This document shows positions 10,089 through 18,873 of a stretch of 38,070 bases of DNA, in pieces. A model generated the notes under the pieces. It saw only the letters and a program-made list of their open reading frames with translations, ran no database searches and was not told the DNA's origin. The DNA is taken from the NCBI GenBank assembly GCA_946183925.1, contig CAMHDS010000014.1:1-38070 (forward strand). The letters run 5' to 3'. The position numbers and the translations under genes are program-made. Source of the DNA: an uncultured Fibrobacter sp. (GTDB lineage: Bacteria; Fibrobacterota; Fibrobacteria; Fibrobacterales; Fibrobacteraceae). The number at the start of each line of letters is the position of its first letter. The stretch's first letter is position 1.

Positions 10089-13000
10089 TGACTACTCCTG
10101 TGATATCTTTGTCGGGATTCCACAATCCGGGTGTTAAATTCATAAGATCCTGGCATTCCTTTTTCCAGAGGTCCATAAAACACCTGTCAGAAAATCCGCA
10201 GACTTTCTCGATGTCAAAGTATTTCTTTCCCGCAAAGTATTTCCAGGGGGAATGATTCTCGTCGTCAAAAACCTTGATGTAATCATCGTAGCTTTTGACC
10301 TTGTTTTCGAATACCATATCTATGGGAATAACCTTGCTATAACGCTCCCATTCTCCGTTTGCATTCATCTGGGCACTAAACATTTTATGGTAAATCTGTT
10401 CAAGTAGCTGCTCGGCCACAGCAGGCGAAATTTTTATGTGTTTTGCCTGCCATGTTGTTTTTGAATAGACATCTGCAAATATTTCGGGAATAGGTTGTTT
10501 CTTGCGCCCCGCCTCACAGATAAGGACTAGCGCCTGGATGTAACCTGCTAAAAAATGATACTGGTGAATTTTGACACCCGCGGTATCAATCAAATGTATT
10601 TGATGTGCATTTTGAGCCATAAGTGGGATGTTTCCGAGAAGCGTCCAGCCCTTCATTTTGAGTTCTACGGACCGCCTGCCGTACTGGAATCCCGGTTTCG
10701 GATAGTTACATTCTATAAGGTTTGCGAGATTGTTGATTTCATCGAGAATGTTACTCCAAGAACGTTCTCCGAAAGTTCCCTTGGGCAGGAGTCCTTTGGA
10801 AATGACGTAGTTGCGTATGTTTTCTTCGGTTGTTAAGTAATCATTTTCGAAAACTCCCAATTTTTGCGCCAGGAGCATACGTCGAATGATGGTTTCCTGC
10901 AAATGGTCGATATGGATGGGCTCGAATTCCGTTTTTTCGGGATCTTCCTTTTCGTCTTCGATATGCATCATCTGGGCGACGCGAAATTCAAAGGGGTCCT
11001 TAAGGAATTCCTTGAACTGGTAGATACTCACCTGTTCGGGAGGCCGAGTGTCTTTGCCATCGGCTTCGCTAGGCGTGAAATTTGCGACGGTGGTGCTGCC
11101 GCCAAATTCCAGTTGAGCCTTCTTGTTACGGATTTCACGACGGGTGTATAGGTCTTTCCACGGTCGGGTTTCGTCGAGAGGCGCATTTTCGTCGGGCCAA
11201 AGTTCCTTGAGTACAGACTTCTCTTTTATGCCGGATGCCTTGACTGCATTTCTCAAGAAGTTGCGGATGTCATTCACGATAGACGAGGGGTAGAAATCCT
11301 CGTCTTTTTGCAAGTCTTTGTTGACGTAGCTGATAAAGAAACCTTCCGCGGCGCTCATGAGCTGACAGAGGAATGCGTAACGGTTTCGACTTACGACGGT
11401 GTCGTCACCGGGCCAGGGGCGACAGGAATTGCGCAAGTCAAGCGTGTTTGTGTTGCGTACACCGGGAAAGTTTGCCGCATCGGCTCCCATGAAGAAAAGG
11501 TATTTTGTGGGAATAATCCGGTTGGGTGCGAATTTCATGAAGGTCAGCCCATTGATAAATAAGTTGCCGCAACTGTATTCTGAGCCCCGCGCAGCTAGTA
11601 GCAAAGTTTGCGAAATACACCTGAAAGAAATGGTCTTGCTGCCAGCATGATATTGACACTCGAGGTTCTCGCGGGCGGAGGACACTGAATGGTAGATGAT
11701 ACTTTCTCCGGTTAGCTCTCTAGGTGGATTCCCCATGCAAAGCCACGAATCCAGGAATTGGTATACGGTGAGAAGTTCGTCGTATGAAACACCCTCCGTT
11801 CCTTGATTACACCATTTTTCTAATGAATCGATGGCATCAACGAACCGATAAAGGGAATTACTGTTGGCACTGCTGATGTCGCTGTAAGGAGAAATTTCTC
11901 CATCGTCGGAGTCGACGCTTCTGTAGCTGAATCGGGAAAGCAAAAGCCGACGTGTTGCTGTAATCCAGGATTCTTCGTGGCGTTTTTCACCGTTATCTTC
12001 CACGTTGCGGTCGCGGTAGATGTTCATGTTGGTGGCCCAGGATTCCCAGGCTGCAATTTCGTCGGCACGAATGTTTCGAACGTTCTGCACTACGGGATTG
12101 CGCACTAGGGAGAAAAAATCGGGTCTTGAAAGCCCTCCCTTTTCACGGATAGAAAAGAGAATGCTGAGCGCATTTGCCGTAAGGGAGTCTCGGGCGGCAG
12201 AGTCCACAATATTGAAGGGAATATGAAATCCATCGCGGGTTTGGTCGAAAACTTGGAAAATGGCTGTACGGTAATCGTCGATATTAGGCGACACAACAAG
12301 GATGTCTGCAATCGTCGCTTTTGAATTTCCTTCGGTGTCCTTTTCAGAAAGTAATTTGCAGACGCGTGAATGGAGCATTTCCACTTCGCGGATTTTTGAG
12401 GGGGCTGTCGTCACGCTGAGTGATTTGTCTTTCGCAAAGGGAATTCTGGCAAGGATTCCCGTATTTTCGCTAAAAACGTTTTTGCGGTTCGCAATCATCC
12501 ACTGCACGTTGTGGAGCAGTGTGTCGCAGGACATTTCCCTATTCCGATCGGTGATGGAATTGCTGTCGAACATAAAATTGTAGTCGGTGGCGATGCTCCA
12601 CAGCTTGATGTTGTCGCGACCCGCCTTGCCCCAAACGCGTAGGAGTTCGTTTTCGTCTGCATCTACCGTTTCGCTTTCATCGTCAGGGCTGGTCGCAAGT
12701 TTCGGGAGCGCGAGTTTCATACTCTCGAGCGGTTTGCGGGTCCCGCTGCAGTCTTCCCAGAATGCCATACACGGGTTTTGGATATACGCATAGACCTGGT
12801 TGCCTTTCGCGAATTCCTGCAAGATAACGCGGTAAAACTGCCCCATGCCCGAAAGCCCAAAAATAAAGACAGGAAGCCCGCTCTCGTAGTAGAATTTTAC
12901 ATTGCCGTCTTCCCTTTTGCAGGCCTTGTACAGGTAGGGGAGGGTGAGGTAAGTGATTTCTTTCCCGTTTTTTTCAGCGTATTTGTCAAATACCTGGGTT

Positions 13001-13620
13001 AGAAGGGACTTGTCGCCATCACCGGCATGGAAAAGGGACGAATACAACTTACGCTGCCAGGATTCGTTTGCCGCGGCCGTCTTGTCGCGGGTAATGAAGA
13101 AATCCTTCAAGGAGCCTTGTTCCCAACAGTCGAGAATCCCCTTTGCGCTTTCGTTGGTTTCGGAATCGGCAATGAACCCGCTAGGACGGCTCGTCTCGTA
13201 TTCCAGGAACAGCCCCGCCATCACGTTTGCAAAATCAAAAAGTCTGTTTTCGTCTAATTCGCCGTCGTTTTCGAGATAGGACTTGACGCTTTCGCCCAAT
13301 AGTTCATAATTGCGTTTCCCGTCCGATTCCTGCTGCAGGTAAGAGATGATGACGTTCGCGAGCATGTCGGAACTTAATTTCTTTTTAGAGTCGTCTTTTC
13401 CCACCAAAATGTCGAACAAAAAGCGGTCAATGGTGCTCTTGTTCAGGTTTGCAAGCACGCCCTTCTTTTTCACCCAACGCAGGCGGAACCATTGCTCCAG
13501 TTTCGGGTCCGGGAAAATGACTACGGGGGCTTCGAATGGATTTTTCCAGACAGATGAAATCTCTTCGATCATCTCGTCGGCGAGATGTTCTAAGTTCAGC
13601 GCAAATTTCAGGTGTAACAT
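10075..13620 (-). CDS. recC: Exodeoxyribonuclease V gamma subunit RecC
   Basis: RecC holds the RecB and RecD motors together and, in well-studied bacteria, recognises Chi. 1181 residues, close to the E. coli length. The N-terminus matches the family (EHLADEMIEEI, APVVIFPDPKLEQWFRLRWVKKKG, LANLNKSTIDRFLFDIL). The central part has degenerate helicase-like segments (VFIFGLSGMGQFYRVILQ, ADILVVSPNIDDYRTAIFQVF, YLFFMGADAANFPGVR) without intact Walker motifs, as expected for RecC. The C-terminal domain (VSIYQFKEFLKDPFEFRVAQM) is the dead nuclease-like fold that packs against RecB. First gene of the operon. The ATG at 13620 lacks a clear Shine-Dalgarno sequence. The Chi sequence of this organism cannot be read from here. 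Confidence 0.94.
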   Translation of the reverse strand: MLHLKFALNLEHLADEMIEEISSVWKNPFEAPVVIFPDPKLEQWFRLRWVKKKGVLANLNKSTIDRFLFDILVGKDDSKKKLSSDMLANVIISYLQQESDGKRNYELLGESVKSYLENDGELDENRLFDFANVMAGLFLEYETSRPSGFIADSETNESAKGILDCWEQGSLKDFFITRDKTAAANESWQRKLYSSLFHAGDGDKSLLTQVFDKYAEKNGKEITYLTLPYLYKACKREDGNVKFYYESGLPVFIFGLSGMGQFYRVILQEFAKGNQVYAYIQNPCMAFWEDCSGTRKPLESMKLALPKLATSPDDESETVDADENELLRVWGKAGRDNIKLWSIATDYNFMFDSNSITDRNREMSCDTLLHNVQWMIANRKNVFSENTGILARIPFAKDKSLSVTTAPSKIREVEMLHSRVCKLLSEKDTEGNSKATIADILVVSPNIDDYRTAIFQVFDQTRDGFHIPFNIVDSAARDSLTANALSILFSIREKGGLSRPDFFSLVRNPVVQNVRNIRADEIAAWESWATNMNIYRDRNVEDNGEKRHEESWITATRRLLLSRFSYRSVDSDDGEISPYSDISSANSNSLYRFVDAIDSLEKWCNQGTEGVSYDELLTVYQFLDSWLCMGNPPRELTGESIIYHSVSSARENLECQYHAGSKTISFRCISQTLLLAARGSEYSCGNLFINGLTFMKFAPNRIIPTKYLFFMGADAANFPGVRNTNTLDLRNSCRPWPGDDTVVSRNRYAFLCQLMSAAEGFFISYVNKDLQKDEDFYPSSIVNDIRNFLRNAVKASGIKEKSVLKELWPDENAPLDETRPWKDLYTRREIRNKKAQLEFGGSTTVANFTPSEADGKDTRPPEQVSIYQFKEFLKDPFEFRVAQMMHIEDEKEDPEKTEFEPIHIDHLQETIIRRMLLAQKLGVFENDYLTTEENIRNYVISKGLLPKGTFGERSWSNILDEINNLANLIECNYPKPGFQYGRRSVELKMKGWTLLGNIPLMAQNAHQIHLIDTAGVKIHQYHFLAGYIQALVLICEAGRKKQPIPEIFADVYSKTTWQAKHIKISPAVAEQLLEQIYHKMFSAQMNANGEWERYSKVIPIDMVFENKVKSYDDYIKVFDDENHSPWKYFAGKKYFDIEKVCGFSDRCFMDLWKKECQDLMNLTPGLWNPDKDITGVVNDPD

Positions 13621-13724
13621 ATTCAGAATCTAAAAAAGATTTATGATGATCCTTTCTGTATATCGTTAAAAAACGCCAAAATGTCTAATGAGACATGATG
13701 GCGCTGAAATATTCCCCAAATTTG

Positions 13725-14741
13725 TTAAAATTTCAGACGAAGGACAATGGCATTCTCGAAGTAATCGGGATTGCCGCCGATACGCCAGAGTGTGGATTCG
13801 TATCCGTAAAGGTTCGGGCGAGCCTTGCGGAGGATGGCGGCTCCGTTTGCCCGCAGGTAGCCTGCTTTGGCCTTGCTGCGGAAACCCTTGATGATCGCAG
13901 TCAAATCCTCGATGCTCACGCTAATGGCGTTGTGGTCGTGGGGGTTGTAGGGTTCAGCCTGTACTTTGGTCTTGAGTGAGGCAAAGACATCCTGATATTT
14001 TTGTCCGACGGCGTTGGGGGCATTGGTGAAATGGAATCCGGTCGCGGTGTCAGAAAGGTTCTTGAACTTGTTGATTCCTGCAAGCCAGGGGTGGTTGGAT
14101 GCTCCTACGAGGCCAATGGTAAAATCGAAGTGACGGTTCTCGTTTTCGCTGAAATAGCGGATGAACATGGCTTCGGCGGATTCCCTTTCGGAATTGGGTT
14201 TCAGGGTGTCGCGGGCGGCGGCAAAGAGGATGGCCGCGGCGTCAGTCTCGCCTGTCGATATGGGGGCATTGTTGGCGTAAATGCGTTGGAAGTTGCTTTC
14301 GCCACGAAAACCGCCATAGACAAATGCAAACAGGGCCTCTGCCGCCACGGGCTTCAAGATGTGCTGCAAAATCGGGGTGAAATTTGCGAATACCATGGAA
14401 CGGCGGTGCAGGAGTTCTGCCGCCAGAAGGCCGTCCTTTTCCTGTACGGCAAGAAGCAGCGCCCCCACGTGCAACAAAAAGGAATACTGGTTGGCGTCCA
14501 GGTTCTCTATGCTTGCGGGCAGGAAAACCGAAATTTCCGCCTGCAGGTTTGTGGGCAGGAAGGTGTACCACGAAGGCGTGAAGTAGGCGCTGCCTTCCAC
14601 ATTTTGCATCTGGGAAAGTTCTGCGGTCTGCGGTGTGGTTGTGCCTGCGTAGTCCAGGATGCCGGTTTCGCTACGGGAGAAGGCATGGACGGTTGCAGTT
14701 TTGGCCGTTTCGACCTTGACGTAGAAGATTTCTTTAGCCAT
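13725..14741 (-). CDS. HIRAN-domain protein
   Basis: 338 residues. I place the start at 14741 (MAKEIFYV), not at the in-frame ATG 13 codons upstream, because AAGGAGG lies three bases before it. The N-terminal ~200 residues are not recognised (helical, no signal peptide). The C-terminal ~110 residues look like a HIRAN domain: GFHFTNAPN, then AEPYNPHDHNAISVSI, then AGYLRANGAAILRKARP, the pattern seen in DNA-damage proteins such as HLTF/Rad5, where the domain binds DNA 3' ends. No helicase or nuclease motif accompanies it. It lies 104 bases upstream of recC on the same strand and is divergent from the aromatic operon. A DNA-binding or repair role is inferred from domain plus neighbourhood. Confidence 0.8.
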   Translation of the reverse strand: MAKEIFYVKVETAKTATVHAFSRSETGILDYAGTTTPQTAELSQMQNVEGSAYFTPSWYTFLPTNLQAEISVFLPASIENLDANQYSFLLHVGALLLAVQEKDGLLAAELLHRRSMVFANFTPILQHILKPVAAEALFAFVYGGFRGESNFQRIYANNAPISTGETDAAAILFAAARDTLKPNSERESAEAMFIRYFSENENRHFDFTIGLVGASNHPWLAGINKFKNLSDTATGFHFTNAPNAVGQKYQDVFASLKTKVQAEPYNPHDHNAISVSIEDLTAIIKGFRSKAKAGYLRANGAAILRKARPNLYGYESTLWRIGGNPDYFENAIVLRLKF

Positions 14742-14770
14742 GTTGGCCTCCTTGTTGAAGGTTCTATGGC

Positions 14771-14777
14771 AAATATA
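14771..14777 (-). promoter_or_regulatory. TATATTT -7 box of the HIRAN gene
   Basis: On the minus strand TATATTTGCC lies about 30 bases before the start codon, matching the TAnnTTTG -7 box of the Bacteroidetes-type promoter. No TTG is found at the expected -33 position. Confidence 0.5.
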
Positions 14778-14789
14778 CATCCAAAATTA

Positions 14790-14804
14790 TGTCAGAAAAT
14801 GACA
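14790..14804. promoter_or_regulatory. Inverted repeat TGTCA-N5-TGACA, candidate operator
   Basis: Perfect 5+5 inverted repeat just upstream of the -7 box of the HIRAN gene, in the 169-base divergent region facing the aromatic operon. Its position suits a repressor site for either direction; no regulator is identified. Confidence 0.4.
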
Positions 14805-14910
14805 ATAAATAAGAAAAAATGGAAACGGGTTGCGCCGTTTGCTCGCGAAATAGTTGTCAGAATGACCTTGCCCCCAAGATATCGGACCGCTTTTTTCTAT
14901 CTTTCCCGCC

Positions 14911-15174
14911 ATGACTATTGAAGACTGGCGCGCCCGCATAGACGCCCTGAACGGGGAACTGATCACCCTCTTGAACAAGAGGGCGTCTTTTGCCCATGAA
15001 ATCGGGAAGGTCAAGAAGCAGGCGGGGTTGCCGGTCCTGGACGAGGGCCGCGAAGCCCGTGTCCTGAATGCGGTGGGGGAACTTGCCCAGAAAAGCGGCG
15101 GCCCCCTGACCGAAGAGTCGGTGAAGCGCATTTTCCAGGTGATCATGGAAGAGACCCGCAAGGTGGAGGATTGA
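14911..15174 (+). CDS. Chorismate mutase (AroQ type)
   Basis: Converts chorismate to prephenate, the branch point for tyrosine and phenylalanine. 87 residues, the length of a free-standing AroQ helical-bundle mutase. Visible active-site candidates are Arg9 in helix 1, Arg24 (LLNKRASFAHEIG), Lys35 (GKVKKQ), and Arg47/Glu48 (GREARVL); the C-terminal helix SVKRIFQVIMEETR is typical. There is no prephenate dehydratase domain. First gene of a tight operon: its TGA overlaps the next ATG (TGATG). No Shine-Dalgarno sequence precedes the ATG; the box TATCTTT ends seven bases before it, so the mRNA may be leaderless. Confidence 0.93.
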   Translation: MTIEDWRARIDALNGELITLLNKRASFAHEIGKVKKQAGLPVLDEGREARVLNAVGELAQKSGGPLTEESVKRIFQVIMEETRKVED

Positions 15175-16331
15175 TGAAACGGTTCACTTTGGTGGGTTTC
15201 GGCCTTTTGGCCAGTTCCATTGCGGCTGCGGTCAAGCAGGCCAAGTTTCCGGCCATTATCCGTGCGGTAAGTTCTGCTGCCACTCTCAAACGGGCCCGGG
15301 AACTGGAGCTTGCCAACGAGTTTTTTGAATACGATGCGGTGGAGGAGTGGTCCAAGGACAGCGACCTGATTTTGCTGTGCGGACCCATTCTCCATATTCT
15401 GAAGACCATGGAGGCCCTGAAGAATGTCTCCTGGGCGAAGGGTGCCGATGCCTCGCGGCAGGTGCTGGTATCCGACATCGGCAGCACCAAGGTGGAAATC
15501 TGCAAGGCGGGTTCAAAACTGCCGGCCCCCTTCCGCTTTGTGGGCAGCCACCCCATGGCAGGCTCCGAAAAGCGGACCTGCGAACACAACGACCCCGCCA
15601 TTTTCGAGAACGCCTACTGGTTCGTGTGCCCGCCCGAGGGCATGCCCGAAAGCACTTACGAGCCCCTGCTATCCCTGGTGAAGTTCTTGGGAGCTACCGC
15701 CGTGGTGTTCCCGCCGGAGCATCACGACGCCACTATGGCTTGGGTTTCCCACATGCCCCAGATGCTCAGCTCTACGCTGGCGGGGAACCTGCCGGAGCGC
15801 CTGCTTTCTCACAACTACCAGCATTACGCCGGTCGCGCCTTCCGGGACATGACCCGCATAGCCGCCTCGGGCTGGGGAATGTGGCATGATATTGCCGTCA
15901 CCAACCGCAAGGAGACTGTCCGGGCTCTGGAAGAGGTCCGTGCAGGGCTTGACCGTACCATCGAGGCCATGAACGCCCTGAAGGTGGTGGACGGTTCGCG
16001 GCCTTCTGACGTCAGCCAGTCGGACAATTCCGCTGCGCTGGAAAAGATTTTCAAGGCCGGTAACGACGGCCGTGCAAGCCTGTTCGCGCCGGGCCGTAAC
16101 GCCGCCTCCGCATTCTTCGAGATTACTGTCCAGCTGAAGGACAAGCCCGGTGCGCTGCTCAGTGTGCTGGAACCGCTGGCCCAAGAAGGCATCAACGTCC
16201 GCGACGTGGAACTCATGAAGGTCCGGGAGAACGTGGCGGGCACACTCCTGCTTGCCTTCAAGACTGAAGACGAGGCCGCCCGTGCCCTCAAGATTTTGAA
16301 GTATCTGGATTACGAAGTCAAGGGAAGATAA
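15174..16331 (+). CDS. tyrA: Prephenate dehydrogenase with C-terminal ACT domain
   Basis: Oxidatively decarboxylates prephenate to 4-hydroxyphenylpyruvate on the way to tyrosine, using NAD(P). 385 residues from the ATG at 15174, chosen over an in-frame TTG one codon earlier because GGAGGA is well spaced before the ATG. N-terminal Rossmann fold with VGFGLLASSI (the usual third Gly is replaced by Ala), then SDIGSTK and GSHPMAGSEK with His126, the family signature around the catalytic His. Residues ~150-280 are the helical dimerisation domain. Residues ~310-385 (FFEITVQLKDKPGALLSVLE, INVRDVEL) form an ACT domain, probably for tyrosine feedback. Start and stop overlap both neighbours by one base. 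Confidence 0.94.
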   Translation: MKRFTLVGFGLLASSIAAAVKQAKFPAIIRAVSSAATLKRARELELANEFFEYDAVEEWSKDSDLILLCGPILHILKTMEALKNVSWAKGADASRQVLVSDIGSTKVEICKAGSKLPAPFRFVGSHPMAGSEKRTCEHNDPAIFENAYWFVCPPEGMPESTYEPLLSLVKFLGATAVVFPPEHHDATMAWVSHMPQMLSSTLAGNLPERLLSHNYQHYAGRAFRDMTRIAASGWGMWHDIAVTNRKETVRALEEVRAGLDRTIEAMNALKVVDGSRPSDVSQSDNSAALEKIFKAGNDGRASLFAPGRNAASAFFEITVQLKDKPGALLSVLEPLAQEGINVRDVELMKVRENVAGTLLLAFKTEDEAARALKILKYLDYEVKGR

Positions 16332-17707
16332 TGGAATTCTACCTGAATCCAGATAGAGAACGGACAAACCTGACCCTGGTCATGGCGCTGCTGGTCAATG
16401 GCCGCACCGTGCTGGAGGATTTTTCCTGGTCGGCAGAAGGCCGTAGCTTTGCGAATGCCCTAGAGGAATTCGGTCTTACTCTGAACCTGCAGGGGCACGA
16501 GATGGTGCTTACCGGCAAGGGATTCCAGTACCCCGTTCCCTCCCTGCTTCCCATCAACTTCGGGGAGCGCGACAGTATACTTTTGTGGACTCTTGCGAGC
16601 CGCGAAACAGAACAGGTCTTTACCTTTGCCGCCGAGAATGACGAGGCGGGTATTGCCGCCGTGGCCCTTGCCAAGGAACGGCTCCAGGCCTATTTCAAGA
16701 TTCATGTGGAGTCCGACAGCCCAGCAGATTTCAAGTTCCGCTTTGATACCGCCGAGCCCTCCCTCAAGAAAGATTCTCTGGGAAGCGTGCCTTACATCAT
16801 GCGGAACAGGCTTATGACCCGCGCCCTGATTCGTGGGGAATTCATAAGCTTTGAAGAGAAGACGGTCGTTCGCGACCAGTGGACCCGCATGCTCCAGTAT
16901 TTTGGTGTGCCCCTCCGTTACGAGGGCCGCGGCGTGGAGCAGCTCAGCGAATTTGAACGCCGCCTGCTTATGGCCCAGGGCAAGAAGGTAGAACGCACCC
17001 AGTTCACCGAGCAGTCTGAGACCAAGGTGATGACCGGCCGCGACTACTATGTGCCCGGTGACTTTACTGAGGCTATGGCCTTGATTCTGCTCTCTACCAT
17101 CGGGGCGGTACCCAAGGGGAACCGTATCCTCATCAAGAATGTGGAGCTGAACAGTAGCCGTGTGGGGGCTATCAACTGCCTCAAGCGCATGGGGGCCAAC
17201 ATCGAGATTGTGACCCGCCGTGAAAAGTACGGCGACGTGTTCGGCGATCTGGAAGTTTTCCCCGTAGATGCGGGCAAGCGCCTGCAGGGCCGCCGTTTTG
17301 GCGAAGACACCGTGGCCACCTCCATCGAAGAATTCCCGTTCTTGGCGGTGGCGGCCTGCTTTGCTGAAGGCGAGACCATTTTGCGTTTGCCCAAGGAGCA
17401 GCGCAAGGCTTGGCGCTCGGTGAATGAGTCCTTGGCAGAGAACCTGCGCAAGACCGGTGTAGAAGTGGGCGTCTATGATGACGGCCTGGTAATCCGTGGG
17501 CTGGAAAACATTACGGCAGTGCCCGAATTTGACGGCGGCGAGAACCCTCAGGTGGGCCTCGCCTTGAACGTGCTCGCGTTGGCGCTTGGTTGCGAAGAAC
17601 CCGTGGGCCACACCGAGGTGGTGGAGGCCAATTTCCCGGGTATCCTCAAGAAACTCGCCGATGCCATGGTAGACGAGAACGTGGCCGAAGACGGGGGCAA
17701 TCCATGA
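16331..17707 (+). CDS. EPSP synthase-like protein with degenerate active site
   Basis: 458 residues with the overall AroA/MurA (inside-out barrel) pattern: YYVPGDFTEAMALILLSTI corresponds to the PGDISSA region, SRVGAINCLKRMGANIEI to the NPTR-type repeat, FPFLAVAACFAEGETILR to the D/E-I-P-ILAVAAAFAEG region, and FPGILKKL to the C-terminal repeat. The substrate motifs are altered: the N-terminal Gly-Ser-Lys-Ser signature reads NPDRERTN (6-13), the Gly-Asn-Ala-Gly-Thr loop reads FGERDS (77-82), the Arg-x-Lys-Glu-Ser-Asp-Arg motif reads EQRKAWRS, and the late Asp-His-Arg reads NPQ (~404-406). The frame is intact and overlaps both neighbours, so it is translated. It may be a fast-evolving true AroA or a non-catalytic or repurposed paralogue. 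I leave the symbol blank for that reason. Confidence 0.85.
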   Translation: MEFYLNPDRERTNLTLVMALLVNGRTVLEDFSWSAEGRSFANALEEFGLTLNLQGHEMVLTGKGFQYPVPSLLPINFGERDSILLWTLASRETEQVFTFAAENDEAGIAAVALAKERLQAYFKIHVESDSPADFKFRFDTAEPSLKKDSLGSVPYIMRNRLMTRALIRGEFISFEEKTVVRDQWTRMLQYFGVPLRYEGRGVEQLSEFERRLLMAQGKKVERTQFTEQSETKVMTGRDYYVPGDFTEAMALILLSTIGAVPKGNRILIKNVELNSSRVGAINCLKRMGANIEIVTRREKYGDVFGDLEVFPVDAGKRLQGRRFGEDTVATSIEEFPFLAVAACFAEGETILRLPKEQRKAWRSVNESLAENLRKTGVEVGVYDDGLVIRGLENITAVPEFDGGENPQVGLALNVLALALGCEEPVGHTEVVEANFPGILKKLADAMVDENVAEDGGNP

Positions 17708-18588
17708 AAAAGTTTTTCGAGAAAATCGGTATCGTGGGTTTCAAGGACAAGAGCGCCGACCTGGTGTCCGCCCTGGAGCAGATTTCGGCATGGGCCGAAA
17801 GCCACCCGAAGGTCTGCTTTTACGCCCTGGATTCCCTGAAGGGCCTGGTGAAAAAGCCTATCCGCGTAGTGAAGGAATCGGGACTTTCGAACATGGACCT
17901 GCTCTTGGCCATCGGCGGCGACGGCACGGTGCTTTCGGCGGCCCACATCGCTCTTGGGCACGGCATTCCCATTTTGGGAGTGAACGCGGGTCGCGTGGGC
18001 TTTTTGGCGGAGTCCCGCGTAGAGGGCCTTTCCAAGACTCTCGACGATTTGCTTGCGGGGGAGTTCTCTACCCGCGAACGCATGATGATCGATGCCGCCG
18101 TTTATAACGGACGCAAGTGCCTGTGCAAGCAGACGGTGCTGAACGAGGTCCATATCCGGGCCCACGCTCCCGACCGCATGGTGAACGTGAACGTGGTCTA
18201 TAACGGCACGAACCTGACGGAATACTGGGCGGACTCCCTCTTGATTTCGACCCCTACGGGTTCTACGGCTTACAACCTGGCGGCAGGCGGGCCCATTATC
18301 CACCCGGCGACCCCTGCGGTGGTGCTCACTCCCGTGGCGCCTAGCAGCCTCTCGGTGCGGCCCCTGGTGCTGTCCCTCACCTCCAAGAAACTCCAGATTG
18401 CCTCGGCGGTGGACCGCCCCCTGGACCTGGTGTTCGACGGGCGCTTCACCTACCAGATGAACCCCGGACAGCATGTGGTTCTTGCCGAGAGCAAGGCGGT
18501 GACCACCTTTATCCGCATGCGCCATACCGGATTCGTGGGAGCCCTCCGCGAAAAGCTGGGCTGGACCGGCAAGCCCAAACTGGCTTAG
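17704..18588 (+). CDS. nadK: NAD kinase
   Basis: Phosphorylates NAD to NADP with ATP or polyphosphate. 294 residues from the ATG at 17704, which overlaps the preceding stop by 4 bases (ATGA). The diagnostic GGDGT is at residues 71-75, followed by HGIPILGVNAGRVGFLAE; downstream NEVHIRA and SLLISTPTGSTAYNLAAGGPIIHP contain the conserved NE/D and TPTGSTAY motifs. C-terminal SLTSKKLQIASA and LVFDGRF complete the fold. Last gene of the chorismate mutase-tyrA-AroA-like-nadK operon. Tyrosine synthesis by TyrA uses NAD(P), which may explain the pairing. No terminator is visible in the 6 bases before the convergent antitoxin gene. Confidence 0.96.
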   Translation: MKKFFEKIGIVGFKDKSADLVSALEQISAWAESHPKVCFYALDSLKGLVKKPIRVVKESGLSNMDLLLAIGGDGTVLSAAHIALGHGIPILGVNAGRVGFLAESRVEGLSKTLDDLLAGEFSTRERMMIDAAVYNGRKCLCKQTVLNEVHIRAHAPDRMVNVNVVYNGTNLTEYWADSLLISTPTGSTAYNLAAGGPIIHPATPAVVLTPVAPSSLSVRPLVLSLTSKKLQIASAVDRPLDLVFDGRFTYQMNPGQHVVLAESKAVTTFIRMRHTGFVGALREKLGWTGKPKLA

Positions 18589-18594
18589 TTTGTC

Positions 18595-18873
18595 TTAAAA
18601 AGCCTCGTTGATGGTGATGCCGCCTGTAAGGTAGCGGTGCACGATGCTGTTGATGAGCGTCTGGTAGCTTGTGCCGAGACGTGCCGCCTTCGCCTTCATG
18701 CCCACGATATCGGCGTCTTTCATCCGGATGGTGATGTTGTGGGCGGAACCGCGGATTTCGGCCCTGATGCGTTCGAGTTCCTCGATAGGGACGGGCTGGG
18801 TATCGCCACGCTCGATGGCTTCCATGATTTTCCGTTCTTCTTCGTCCATCGGGTCAAATTCTGAGTTCGCCAT
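18595..18873 (-). CDS. BrnA/CopG-like antitoxin
   Basis: 92 residues from the ATG at 18873 (MANSEFDP); an ATG two codons earlier directly abuts the Shine-Dalgarno GGAGG, whereas 18873 has proper spacing. The N-terminal half is acidic (DPMDEEERKIMEAIERG); the C-terminal half, ITIRMKDADIVGMKAKAARLG and YQTLINSIVHRYL, is a ribbon-helix-helix DNA-binding segment like CopG/BrnA antitoxins. In this family the antitoxin neutralises its partner and represses the operon. The gene overlaps the upstream toxin gene by about 20 bases, in the toxin-first order typical of brnT-brnA. Confidence 0.8.
   Translation of the reverse strand: MANSEFDPMDEEERKIMEAIERGDTQPVPIEELERIRAEIRGSAHNITIRMKDADIVGMKAKAARLGTSYQTLINSIVHRYLTGGITINEAF

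Noticed and set aside
14742..14780. Upstream ATG at 14780 as start of the HIRAN gene
   Set aside because: It lies within the -7 box region and lacks a ribosome binding site; AAGGAGG is placed for 14741.
16460..18525. Two long minus-strand frames opposite the AroA-like and nadK genes
   Set aside because: Low-complexity composition typical of antisense frames in GC-rich genes.
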